A stretch of 62,195 nucleotides of DNA. Source: Alphaproteobacteria bacterium (lineage in GTDB: Bacteria; Pseudomonadota; Alphaproteobacteria; UBA9655). The notes under the pieces were generated by a model. The model made no database searches and was not told the DNA's origin. It saw only the letters and a program-made list of their open reading frames with translations. The DNA lies in NCBI GenBank assembly GCA_019748065.1, contig JAIEQB010000040.1, positions 1 to 62,195 of the forward strand. Reading direction: 5' to 3'. The position numbers and the translations under genes are program-made. Positions 16,912 through 25,612 of the stretch are shown piece by piece (within the stretch, counting starts at the first letter, position 1; each line of letters begins with the position of its first letter).

Positions 16912-18126
16912 GTGCTGGCCATCGGGTGTATTGCTTATGCTAATGGGCTCCCTCTCCTCCTTACCTCAAAAACTTTGGGGGTGTGGCTTGAAACCTTTGG
17001 CCTTAATTATACAACCATTGGTCTTTTTGCTCTCTTACACCTCCCCTACTCCCTTAAATTTTTATGGGCCCCTCTTTTAGACCATGTCCCTCTACCTTAT
17101 CTTAAGCAATATTTAGGTCAACGGCGCAGCTGGCTTTGCGTCACCCAGGCTGCAGCCATTCTTGGCCTCTTGGCCATGAGTTTTTTGAATCCCATTGAAA
17201 ATCTCAAAACCTTTGTTGCTTGCGGCTTTCTTGTTACTTTTTCCGCTGCCAGCCAACACATCCTGCTTCTCGCGTATCAGATGGAGTCCTTAACCCCCGA
17301 AAACTGGGGCATCGGAGAAGGCATGAGTGTTTTTGCTTATCGCATGGCGATCCTAACGGGAGGTGCAGGCGCCCTTTACCTTGCTAGCTTTTTGTCTTGG
17401 CCTGAGGTTTACCTACTCCTTTCAAGCGCTATGACCATTGGATTTATTGCTGTCCTGACCATCAAAGAACCCGACTCCTTTTCGTCCTTTCACAACCACC
17501 ACTTTGTGAACTGGATCGAATGGCTTACGTTTGCTTTCATTGGTCCTTGTAAAAATTTTATGAGCCAAAAAAGCTGGCTTGCAATCCTTGTTTTTATGTT
17601 GCTTTACCGATTGCCGGAAAACCTTTTGGGTATGATGCAAACCCTTTTTCTTCTTGATTTGGGCTTTACCTATGTAGAAATTAGCTCCGTTGCCAAAGTT
17701 TTTGGCCTTGGTGCCAGCATCTTAGGAAGCATTGCTGGGGGCTATTCCATTCGCCTCTACGGCTATAAGAAAACCCTTTTATGGGCGGCTATCGCCCATG
17801 GCGTTTCTTGTATTCTTTTTCTGGTGCAACAAAAAATGGGCTCTCATCTTGGCTTTCTTTATTGCACGATTGGTATCGAGCATTTCTTTAGTGGGGTGGC
17901 CCTAACCGCCTTTTTCTCCTATCAACTGACCTGCTGTAGCCTTCAATTCGCAGCAACCCAGCTGGCTCTTCTAACCTCAATCGAAAATCTTAGTCGCACA
18001 CTCACAGCGCCTCTCTCAGGCGCCCTGATCGATGGATTTGGATGGACGCCCTATTTAGTTATTATTATTCTTGCTGCTATTCCAGGAATCCTTTGGGTCA
18101 AATATATCCCCTATAATCGCCCATAG
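16912..18126 (+). CDS. AmpG-like muropeptide MFS transporter
   Basis: About 404 residues with 12 hydrophobic segments. ANGLPLLLTSKTLGVWL and LLHLPYSLKFLWAPLLDH closely follow AmpG, which imports GlcNAc-anhydroMurNAc-peptides for cell-wall recycling. The first canonical start is GTG 16912, but that cuts into helix 1. The same frame is open back to 16797 and encodes LRALLEFFSQYLNSRVLA, the expected family N-terminus. No ATG, GTG or TTG occurs in that stretch, while AAGGAAGG at 16796-16803 is a ribosome-binding site. A rare start (ATA at 16816, or CTG at 16834) is therefore suspected. The gene follows dnaN. Confidence 0.8.
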   Translation: MLAIGCIAYANGLPLLLTSKTLGVWLETFGLNYTTIGLFALLHLPYSLKFLWAPLLDHVPLPYLKQYLGQRRSWLCVTQAAAILGLLAMSFLNPIENLKTFVACGFLVTFSAASQHILLLAYQMESLTPENWGIGEGMSVFAYRMAILTGGAGALYLASFLSWPEVYLLLSSAMTIGFIAVLTIKEPDSFSSFHNHHFVNWIEWLTFAFIGPCKNFMSQKSWLAILVFMLLYRLPENLLGMMQTLFLLDLGFTYVEISSVAKVFGLGASILGSIAGGYSIRLYGYKKTLLWAAIAHGVSCILFLVQQKMGSHLGFLYCTIGIEHFFSGVALTAFFSYQLTCCSLQFAATQLALLTSIENLSRTLTAPLSGALIDGFGWTPYLVIIILAAIPGILWVKYIPYNRP

Positions 18127-18194
18127 ATAAATCTGCCCCTGGCCTTTTTTTCTTAAATCAGGTACTCTATTAAAAAATAAATGGATAATTCTTC

Positions 18195-18977
18195 ATGCGT
18201 TGCCTGACCTTATGTACAGCCGAAACCTATGATCTTCATGGCCTAGCTTTAGCCTTAGAGGATGTCGATTATATTAATTTTTACACAGATGCCCTCCATG
18301 CCTCCTATAAGGAATGGGATGTCTTTTTCTTCTCCTATGGATGTGTTGCCTTTTGGAACGTCCCCTTAGAAGAAGAAGAAAAGCTTCTCGAAACCCTTCA
18401 AACCTATTGTTCTAATCCTATTACTTCGGTTTCTGAAGAATTTGAATATTCCTTTGCAAGTAAGCCGCGATTTTTCCAAGATAAAATTACCTTGGCAAAA
18501 ACGCGCTCCCATGCATTACAAATGCTTGCTGTGTCCTACGGCCTCTCTCAGGCAGTTAAACTTTCTGCCTTTGAAAGTCGCATTGAGAGTACCATTGAGA
18601 CCACAAAAACCATTCCCCAGGAATTAGCGGCTCGAGGGAAAATTTCCCTAACGCGGAAAGAGATCTCTCGACGCATTGGCGCTCTTTTTATCGAGCGCAA
18701 CTCGGTCAACCTGCATAGCGACATCCTGGACGCTCCGGTTTTTATTTGGGACCATCCTGAATATGAGAGTCTTTATACGATGACTATTAAGGATCTTGAG
18801 CTGCATTCACGTACGGATGTGCTCAACCGCCGCCTAGACATCGTCAAAGAGCTCTTTGAGATGATGCGGGATGAGCTCAACAACCGCCACTCCACCATGC
18901 TTGAGACAATCATTGTCCTTCTCATTATGATTGAGGTGTTTCTGACACTCTTTATTCATGTTTTTCATTTAGTTTGA
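18195..18977 (+). CDS. RMD1/DUF155-family membrane-tethered protein
   Basis: This 260-residue protein matches the RMD1/DUF155 family, known from yeast mitochondria (Rmd1, Rmd8) and alphaproteobacteria. The family has roles in mitochondrial translation or positioning, but its bacterial role is not settled. Signs are the N-terminal block with FFSYGCVAFWNVP, the central ALQMLAVSYGLSQAVKLSAFE, FIERNSVNLHSDILDAPVFIWD, and a single C-terminal membrane helix (IIVLLIMIEVFLTLFIHVF). It lacks a signal peptide, so it is tail-anchored with a cytoplasmic body. Its end overlaps the convergent kinase-like gene by nine bases. Confidence 0.85.
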   Translation: MRCLTLCTAETYDLHGLALALEDVDYINFYTDALHASYKEWDVFFFSYGCVAFWNVPLEEEEKLLETLQTYCSNPITSVSEEFEYSFASKPRFFQDKITLAKTRSHALQMLAVSYGLSQAVKLSAFESRIESTIETTKTIPQELAARGKISLTRKEISRRIGALFIERNSVNLHSDILDAPVFIWDHPEYESLYTMTIKDLELHSRTDVLNRRLDIVKELFEMMRDELNNRHSTMLETIIVLLIMIEVFLTLFIHVFHLV

Positions 18978-19691
18978 GATTTCATCTTCTAAAGTTTCTA
19001 AGGCCTTGAGAAAGGTATCAAGCGTAAGATCCCAGTGATTAGTATTTATAGCCCTCAAGAAATTAACGATTGGCCAAGGTTCCACAATTTCACCACCTTC
19101 TTTTAAATCATTAAAGTATTTTTTTGTGCCTAAAATATAATTACAGCAATAACCATATACGAAAATTTTAAATTTTGAGGCATCACGGTAATCATTAACT
19201 TCATTAGCTTTTTTTTCCTTAATCCAAGCAGCGTAAAGCTGCCCTAAAACCGTCAATCTTTTGTATTCATCGTGATACTCCTCTCGGCCATAAACCATTT
19301 CTCTAGATTTAGCAGCTGCGTAAATTCCTGTAGAAATATGTCTTGCTAAATAAACATATCCATCATCCCCAGATCCTAGATGCATGCCTCTGTCGATTCG
19401 ATATTCTCCTAGCTCTATGAGGTTATCTTCGCTTGTTGGAAATTGATAAGAGGGGTTGTTGTGTTGTTCTAAAAAACAATCTGATAGGGTGGTATGATAA
19501 GTTTTATAAGGATTATCATGATGGGGATAGGAAGGTTGTTCGTCAGACACACAGATATACCCATTTACTGCGCGTGTCCCTTTGACTGCAGGTGAAATGG
19601 GAAGATCTTCACTAGCCATAGCCACTAAGGGAGAAGGTAAGGAATAAAAAGTCACAAACGCAACGAGCAAGATTTTACCTACAATTTTCAT
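18969..19691 (-). CDS. Secreted protein-kinase N-lobe-like protein (no catalytic lobe)
   Basis: About 240 residues from ATG 19691, which has GAGGT eight bases upstream; ATG 19706 would add five residues. A signal peptide (MKIVGKILLVAFVTFYSLPS) is followed by an 80-residue linker. Then comes a eukaryotic-type kinase N-lobe: LGSGDDGYVYLARHISTG with glycines at 106, 108 and 111, Val113, and AAAKS with Lys128. Spacing matches PKA exactly (Gly50-Gly52-Gly55-Val57-Lys72). A Glu-containing helix (HDEYKRLTVLGQL) follows, then strands to about the hinge. There is no HRD or DFG motif; the protein ends soon after. It is either a truncated kinase or a secreted pseudokinase or decoy. Confidence 0.65.
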   Translation of the reverse strand: MKIVGKILLVAFVTFYSLPSPLVAMASEDLPISPAVKGTRAVNGYICVSDEQPSYPHHDNPYKTYHTTLSDCFLEQHNNPSYQFPTSEDNLIELGEYRIDRGMHLGSGDDGYVYLARHISTGIYAAAKSREMVYGREEYHDEYKRLTVLGQLYAAWIKEKKANEVNDYRDASKFKIFVYGYCCNYILGTKKYFNDLKEGGEIVEPWPIVNFLRAINTNHWDLTLDTFLKALETLEDEISN

Positions 19692-19807
19692 ACCAACATA
19701 CCTCATTATTTAATAGAATTAATAAAGTATTTTTTATAATAGCAAGGTATCAAGACGACAAAATTTATTATTATATTAAAAAGTAACATTAATTAATACG
19801 TTGCAAA

Positions 19808-21202
19808 CTATCCCATGCTTATATCAAAGCCCTTTAAACTTTTTTCAATAAGCCTTGCCATTCGCTCACCCGACTCAATAGCGCTTTCGAGCGTGCCCAA
19901 AACAGGCAGAGTTGTTGTATGTTCACCTGCAAAGAAAATCTGATCTCTAACGGGTCTGAAAATGTTTCGAACCTCTTCTCCTCTTACGGTAATGATCTCA
20001 TTTAATATAGCTGATCTTCCTATGCCTCGATTAGAATAGGACCCTTTTGCGTAGGGGTCATTTATCCAACTTTTAAAGACAGCCCCCTCATAAGAGGAAA
20101 GTTGGATATCATTCCCTTCTTCCATTTTGTTCACATTTATTCGGATGTCCCCTTCTCCCTTTATAAGAAAGGGAATCTCCTCATCAAATAAAGACGTAGC
20201 GCTCTTCAGGTCTAGGATTCCTTGCTTTCCTCCCATATAAAAAGTCATAATAGAGTCATCTTCATTCAACCAACTCACGAAATGGGGCAAGATCATAAAC
20301 TCACATTTCTTGTTTTTTAGGATGATCGGAAATAAAATTTTAGAATTAGTTCCATATTGAATACTTTTTATGTCAAAGAGTTGTTCTTGAGGAATGGTAT
20401 TTGAAGCAAATTCAATATTCTGATAAAGGGAACAAGGAATTGTCAAAAGAATAATGTCCGCACAAATCTCTTGATTCGCATTAAAAGTGAGAACCATCTT
20501 TTGCTGCTCCTTGCGAACAGCTGTGAGCACAGATCCATACTGGATTCCACGCTCAAGTTTATCACTGAGAGCAAGAGGCAATTTAGCATTTCCTCCTTTC
20601 AGGCAAAGCCGTTTTACTCCCCCTGGCTTACCCTTATTCCCCACGGAGAGATCTTGAAAGAGTAAGAAGATCTCATAGAGGCTATCAATAGAACTTGGAT
20701 GAAGCGTTTCCGGATCTGACCCTTCATAGGTTGTCAAAGCGCGCGTAAAAATTGAGAGAAGTTCTGGATCTTCATTAAATACACTATCGATAACTTCTTG
20801 AAGGTTTATAGAACAAGAAGCCACCTCCTCCAATAATTTCCATAAATTGGGGGGATTTTTAAACTTACCTATAATTTCTGAAAAGGAAGTTGCTTGTTCG
20901 TCATTTGCATAAATACAAGAGAATGGTTTCTTAAAATGAAGAGGTTCAAGGTTTAACTCTCTAATTAGCTTTAAACTATAGCGACCCTCATTCCCATCTA
21001 AGAAATTTTCTCCTCCCAATTCTCCATAACTCTCTCCTATTTTAACCGATAGAACCCTTCCTCCGGGTCTATGACGTGCCTCATAAACCTGAACATCATG
21101 CCCCATTTGTTGCAAGCGATAAGCTGCAGTTAAACCAGAAAGACCAGCTCCTATAATAATAATTTTAGGTTTATTTTCTGAAGAAAATGATCCCGTTGTC
21201 AT
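19808..21202 (-). CDS. FAD-dependent amine oxidase (monoamine oxidase family)
   Basis: This 464-residue flavoprotein has an N-terminal Rossmann FAD motif (IIIIGAGLSGLTAAYRLQQMG, residues about 14-34), the RxGGR fingerprint (RHRPGGRVLSV) and the C-terminal FAD-binding block FFAGEHTTTLPVLGTLESAIESG. Both ends are typical of the monoamine/polyamine oxidase superfamily. The middle substrate domain is not close to anything I can name, so the amine is unknown. No signal peptide is visible. It lies four bases downstream of bcp in the same direction, so both may share a transcript with a peroxide-detoxifying partner for the H2O2 it would make. Confidence 0.85.
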   Translation of the reverse strand: MTTGSFSSENKPKIIIIGAGLSGLTAAYRLQQMGHDVQVYEARHRPGGRVLSVKIGESYGELGGENFLDGNEGRYSLKLIRELNLEPLHFKKPFSCIYANDEQATSFSEIIGKFKNPPNLWKLLEEVASCSINLQEVIDSVFNEDPELLSIFTRALTTYEGSDPETLHPSSIDSLYEIFLLFQDLSVGNKGKPGGVKRLCLKGGNAKLPLALSDKLERGIQYGSVLTAVRKEQQKMVLTFNANQEICADIILLTIPCSLYQNIEFASNTIPQEQLFDIKSIQYGTNSKILFPIILKNKKCEFMILPHFVSWLNEDDSIMTFYMGGKQGILDLKSATSLFDEEIPFLIKGEGDIRINVNKMEEGNDIQLSSYEGAVFKSWINDPYAKGSYSNRGIGRSAILNEIITVRGEEVRNIFRPVRDQIFFAGEHTTTLPVLGTLESAIESGERMARLIEKSLKGFDISMG

Positions 21203-21205
21203 TTC

Positions 21206-21661
21206 TTAGACTAATTCTAAAATAGCTTCCACATGACCAGGAACCTTAACATTTCGCCAAATTTGAGCAATTATTCCTGCCTCATCAATCAAGAAAGTTG
21301 TGCGTTCAATACCGAAATATTTCCGTCCATACATGGACTTTTCAACCCAAACTCCATATTCTTCACAAACTTTCCCGTCTTCATCAGAAGCTAAAATAAA
21401 ATTAATGCCTTGTTTTTCCTTAAAATTTTTATGACTCTTAATAGAGTCTCTTGAAATTCCAATAATAATTGTATTCTTTTCTTTAAACTTTGGGTTATTA
21501 TCACGAAAGGAGCATGCTTCTTGAGTACAACCTGGCGTAGCATCTTTAGGATAAAAATAGACAATGATTTTTTTACCCCTTAATCTGGACAAACTAACTT
21601 CCCCTCCATCATCGATAGGAAGAGTAAAATCCGGCGCGTTTTCTCCTATAGCTAATCCCAT
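21206..21661 (-). CDS. bcp: Thioredoxin-dependent peroxiredoxin Bcp
   Basis: This 151-residue atypical 2-Cys peroxiredoxin reduces H2O2 and organic peroxides. APDFTLP and VYFYPKDATPGCTQEACSFRD hold the peroxidatic Cys (TPGCT) and, five residues on, the resolving Cys, as in E. coli Bcp. ERTTFLIDEAGII is the conserved late strand. Length is normal. It is divergent from the YhdP-like gene, with only 31 bases between the starts. Confidence 0.95.
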   Translation of the reverse strand: MGLAIGENAPDFTLPIDDGGEVSLSRLRGKKIIVYFYPKDATPGCTQEACSFRDNNPKFKEKNTIIIGISRDSIKSHKNFKEKQGINFILASDEDGKVCEEYGVWVEKSMYGRKYFGIERTTFLIDEAGIIAQIWRNVKVPGHVEAILELV

Positions 21662-21692
21662 ATATCCCTCTTTTCTTTTTTTGGAGCTTTAA

Positions 21693-24600
21693 GTGAATAA
21701 AATTAATTTTACCCCACTCTTAGCTATGGGAAAAGCCCTCTTTTCAAAAAGACTCGTTCGCCTTCTTCTTTATACTTTAGGTTCAGTTTTCTCATTGTTT
21801 CTTCTTATCATTTTTCTTCTTTTGGTGAGATTATCATTCTCTCCCATTAACCTTGATTTTCTAACCCCTGACATTGAAGCCAACCTCAACATTCCTCAAG
21901 TGGGCATCAAAGGAAAAATTTCACACACCCAGCTTGTCTGGCGAGAGTGGGCAAGCCCTTTTGAAATTGAACTTCAAAAAGTTTATCTACAAAAAGATGA
22001 AAATCCTAATTGGTTGGAAATTGACCATGTGGGAATTTCTTTAAGACTTATTCGTCTTATGATGGGTGAAATTTCCTTAAAACAGGTACGCTTTTATGAT
22101 CCCTACATTCTTCTAGAAAAGCAGGAGGGTGGAGGATTTTCTTTAGGCTTAGGAAAGAATAAGCCTGAGGAAAACTTCTCACTCGAAGAACTTCTCCCGT
22201 TTCTTGCCCTTGGCGGATCAAAGGCAGCTTTAGGAAAACTTGATGAGCTCAGTAAAGTTTCTATTATCAATGCCCGTATTCAACTCAGCAATCCCAAAGA
22301 AAACCAATCTTGGCAGCTTCCAAAAACTTCTTTTCTTTTAAAACGAAAAAATAATTGTTTCGAATTTTCCATAAAACTTGCTCCTCATCAAGGAACGGGG
22401 GCTTTAATCCTTACTCTTGGTCATCATTTAGGCTCCTCACGCATTGATACATCTCTAAAATTCAAAAACATTTCAATCGAAAAACTATTTGAAAGCAAAG
22501 GTATTTCCATCTGTCCTCTTCAAACAGAAATAACCACCCTTGATGACTTATTAAATTTCTTACAATGTTGGGATCTTCCTTTGAATGGCCAAATAAACTT
22601 GGCCTTCAAGCCAGATACCTACGAAATCATTGATGCAAAAGGCGATGTGGCTTTAGGAAAGGGCTCTGTTGATTTATCTCTCGCAAAGATTCTTCCCCTC
22701 CCCCTTCAATCAGGAAACATCTCCTTTTCCCTTACGCCGGAAGCATTTTTACTTAAGAAAATCTCTTTAATTTCTGATTCAATGAAATTTAGTGTTACAG
22801 GTGAAATTAAGACTAAAGCACCCTTCTTTTTCACTAACTTTTTTAAGGGGGTAGATAGCGTAATCCTTCAAGGAGAGATGGAGGACCTCCCCCTAGAGCA
22901 CGTAGCCGCCTTATGGCCTCAAGACGTTGCCACAAACGCACGTGAATGGGTAACAAAAAATCTTCGTGTCGGACTTATGACAGAAGCCATCTTCTCTCTT
23001 AAAGGGCGTAAGGAAGAAACTGGATTTTCGGTTGATGAACTGGAGGGCACTCTAAAAGGAAAGGGGGCTGAAATTAATTATCTTGAAGGCATGCCTCCCG
23101 CTCAAAATGTCTCTATTCAAGGAACTTTTGATAAAAAAAGTTTTGATTTTAACATTTTTTCAGGAAATGTAGACTACGTAGAGCTGGAAAAAGGCCATAT
23201 TCTCATTTCTGGCCTCGATACAGGGAAAGAAGCCTTAAGCTTAGAAATTGAGAGTGAAAGCTCTCTTTCCAACATCCTTAAGTTCATTGACAAAAAACCG
23301 CTTGAATATACTTCCTATGGAGGGATTGATCCTAAAAAAGTAAAGGGAGAGGGCCGCATTAATCTGAAAATGAACTTCCCCCTTATCAATGACCTCAAAT
23401 TTAAAGACGTTAAAATAGCAGCCTCAGGAAAATTTCAAAAAGTTGCTCTTGAAAGACAGGTCACAAAAAGTCTTAAAACCCAACTGACGGAAGGAGACTT
23501 ATCTTTTAACCTTACTCAAGACAAAATAGAGGTTAAAGGAAAAGGCGTTTTAAATAAGCTTCCCTCAACCCTCCTTTATACCCATTATTTCAAAAGCCAA
23601 AATCCTAATGAAATTGAAATTCAAATAGACACAAAGGCTTCTTTTGATGATTTCAAACGATTAGGCTTTGATTACACAGAATATGCTCAAGGTCCTACAA
23701 ACACTCAACTCACCTATCAAAAAACAACTGGGGGACAGAATAAAGTAGCAATCGATTTAGATACCACAGCTGCAGATCTTATCTTTCAACCTCTAGACTG
23801 GGAAAAAAAACCTGGCGAAGAAAGTCATATTTCTTTTATCCTCCTTATGGAAAATGAAAAGCTTTCTAAAATCAATCCCATAAGGTTTACGTCCCCTACT
23901 TATTCCTTTCTTGGAGAAGCCCTATTTGATAATAACGGAGAATGGGAGCAATTTCATTTTTCTGACTTTAAAGGCCCCTTTACAGATACCGAGGTTAATA
24001 TCCAAAAACTCAAGCAAAATTCCTACGAAATTGGATTTAAAGGCCGAAGTGTAAACTTAGAAAAGATTCTTAAGCTCTTAGATGATGATACTAAAAAGCA
24101 AAAGCATCCACCAATATACCTTAAACTTTCAGCAGATGTGGGCACCTTAAGAGTTGGAGAAGACAGGATTTTCAATAGTATTAATGGGTTTGCTAACCTT
24201 TTTATCGAAGACAATGATACCTATTGGAAAGAAGTTCATTTCACAGCCCAAGCTGGCCAAGGAACAGCCAACAAAGGCCAAATGTCTCAAATCTCTGGAG
24301 GGATTTCCTTTGACCTTCACCCACCCCAAGAGGACGTACAAGCTCTTGAGGTTCGCGCCAACGATGCTGGAATCTTTTTAAAGAATCTTGACATTTATCA
24401 AGGCATCAAAGGAGGTTATATTACTATTAAAGCTACAAGGAAAAACCAAGGTCCTTTCAGTGGTGTTTTTAAAATGAAGAATTTTGATGCTTTGGAAGTT
24501 CCTCTTTTAGCCCAATTTGCGGCTCTTCTTTCTCCTATGGGCATTGCTAACTTCCTTTCTGGGGGCCACACCTTATCCATGGAAAGTTTTGGCTGTTCTT

Positions 24601-24926
24601 TTGAATTTGGAGACGAGTTCGTTAAAATTCAAAAAGGTATCGGAAAAAGCATGTCCCTCGGTTTTACAGTTGATGGTAAAATTGACAGAAAAAAGCGGCT
24701 TTTTTCTCTCAAAGGAAACGTCATTCCGGCTCGCTTTTTGAATTCTATCTTAAGTAACATTCCAATCATAGGATCCCTACTCAATGGGGGAGAGGGGCAA
24801 GGTATGTTTGCAATTTCTTATACAGTTACGGGATCCTTTGATAATCCAGAAATCTCCCTGAATCCCCTTACAGCCTTAGCCCCTGGATTCATCCGCAATC
24901 TCTTTACTTTTACTAATGATGAATAA
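21693..24926 (+). CDS. YhdP/AsmA-like (DUF3971) giant inner-membrane protein
   Basis: This 1077-residue protein has one N-terminal membrane helix (LLLYTLGSVFSLFLLIIFLLL, about 24-44) and a long beta-rich periplasmic body. The AsmA-like C-terminal domain is recognisable around FDALEVPLLAQFAALLSP and FLNSILSNIPIIGSLLNGGEGQG (about 930-1030). Family members (YhdP, TamB, AsmA) form lipid bridges that carry phospholipid from inner to outer membrane. The start is GTG 21693 with GGAG six bases upstream. It stands alone, with no terminator obvious after it. Confidence 0.85.
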   Translation: MNKINFTPLLAMGKALFSKRLVRLLLYTLGSVFSLFLLIIFLLLVRLSFSPINLDFLTPDIEANLNIPQVGIKGKISHTQLVWREWASPFEIELQKVYLQKDENPNWLEIDHVGISLRLIRLMMGEISLKQVRFYDPYILLEKQEGGGFSLGLGKNKPEENFSLEELLPFLALGGSKAALGKLDELSKVSIINARIQLSNPKENQSWQLPKTSFLLKRKNNCFEFSIKLAPHQGTGALILTLGHHLGSSRIDTSLKFKNISIEKLFESKGISICPLQTEITTLDDLLNFLQCWDLPLNGQINLAFKPDTYEIIDAKGDVALGKGSVDLSLAKILPLPLQSGNISFSLTPEAFLLKKISLISDSMKFSVTGEIKTKAPFFFTNFFKGVDSVILQGEMEDLPLEHVAALWPQDVATNAREWVTKNLRVGLMTEAIFSLKGRKEETGFSVDELEGTLKGKGAEINYLEGMPPAQNVSIQGTFDKKSFDFNIFSGNVDYVELEKGHILISGLDTGKEALSLEIESESSLSNILKFIDKKPLEYTSYGGIDPKKVKGEGRINLKMNFPLINDLKFKDVKIAASGKFQKVALERQVTKSLKTQLTEGDLSFNLTQDKIEVKGKGVLNKLPSTLLYTHYFKSQNPNEIEIQIDTKASFDDFKRLGFDYTEYAQGPTNTQLTYQKTTGGQNKVAIDLDTTAADLIFQPLDWEKKPGEESHISFILLMENEKLSKINPIRFTSPTYSFLGEALFDNNGEWEQFHFSDFKGPFTDTEVNIQKLKQNSYEIGFKGRSVNLEKILKLLDDDTKKQKHPPIYLKLSADVGTLRVGEDRIFNSINGFANLFIEDNDTYWKEVHFTAQAGQGTANKGQMSQISGGISFDLHPPQEDVQALEVRANDAGIFLKNLDIYQGIKGGYITIKATRKNQGPFSGVFKMKNFDALEVPLLAQFAALLSPMGIANFLSGGHTLSMESFGCSFEFGDEFVKIQKGIGKSMSLGFTVDGKIDRKKRLFSLKGNVIPARFLNSILSNIPIIGSLLNGGEGQGMFAISYTVTGSFDNPEISLNPLTALAPGFIRNLFTFTNDE

Positions 24927-24990
24927 ATATAGAGAAAGTTAAGACTTGTATTTTTTTATAAAATGCACTATGTAATAGTAATCAATGACA

Positions 24991-25029
24991 ACCAGCTGAA
25001 GCTGGTAGGTTGATTTCTAGACTGAAGTC
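24991..25029. repeat. Two adjacent short hairpins, possible IS-end relic
   Basis: ACCAGC-TGAA-GCTGGT (24991-25006) and GACT-GA-AGTC (25020-25029) sit 14 bases apart, both with a TGAA or GA loop. Paired small hairpins like this occur at ends of IS200/IS605-type elements, but no transposase or TnpB remnant is seen nearby, so the origin is unproven. Confidence 0.4.
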
Positions 25030-25075
25030 GGGGTTACTCTAAAGAAATATTCAAAAGCTATTATCCGGAAGCTCA

Positions 25076-25297
25076 ATGATATTTGACTACTATATTTTCA
25101 CATGCGCGCTTTCTTTTATTGAAAACAATCATGGTCTCACTCTTTGTTTTAAAAAAGGAGAACGCATATTGTACGAACACTCTGTATGTGAGATTCTACA
25201 AGATGACTCTCTATTTAAGAACTACCGTTTCTTCGAAGAAGAGAAAGAAATAGAGGAGAACATCCGCAAATCCCAAAGAGAATGTATAATATCGTAA
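25076..25297 (+). CDS. Possible small ORF of unknown function
   Basis: This is a 73-residue open frame with GGAAG five bases before its ATG. The product has two Cys in the N-terminal half, a KKGERILYEHS stretch and a charged Glu/Lys-rich tail, with no signal peptide and no family I recognise. It lies in a spacer full of palindromic repeats, where chance ORFs are expected. Only the ribosome-binding site favours it. Confidence 0.25.
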   Translation: MIFDYYIFTCALSFIENNHGLTLCFKKGERILYEHSVCEILQDDSLFKNYRFFEEEKEIEENIRKSQRECIIS

Positions 25298-25390
25298 ATC
25301 AAACCCATCTCGAAGAGCATGTTTTTATTCAAACTTGAACGGCTTTAATAAAATCATACCAAGTTCATAAAATAAATTTTCAGATCCATT

Positions 25391-25483
25391 TGGATCGCCA
25401 CGTCTACTTCGTAGACTCGCGATGATGAAATTCTAGGAAAACTGCGTCATTGCGAGGCACCTTAAAGGGGCCGCAGCAATCCA
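25391..25483. repeat. Dispersed palindromic element (TCATTGCGAG type)
   Basis: The left part, read on the minus strand, begins TCATCGCGAG and ends GGCGATCCA. The right part, on the plus strand, begins TCATTGCGAG and ends GCAGCAATCCA. The two arms are thus inverted, related copies of one sequence. The left arm holds its own stem GTCTAC-TTC-GTAGAC. Elements beginning TCATTGCGAG and ending CAATCC are widespread intergenic repeats in intracellular bacteria such as Rickettsia. The whole unit could fold into a long hairpin. Confidence 0.65.
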
Positions 25484-25560
25484 TTTTTCCTCATTTGTTC
25501 ATTTATTTTATGGATTTGGTATCAGATTATGCTCAATGATTCCTTTATCAAACAAATTAC

Positions 25561-25590
25561 AAAAAGAAGGAGGCTTATCGCCCCCTTCTT
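25561..25590 (-). terminator. Rho-independent terminator of rpsA
   Basis: An 11-bp stem with one mismatch (AAGAAGGAGGC against GCCCCCTTCTT) and a TTATC loop is followed on the minus strand by five T. It lies 23 bases past the rpsA stop. Confidence 0.8.
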
Positions 25591-25612
25591 TCTTAATTAA
25601 ACTCCAGAAAAA

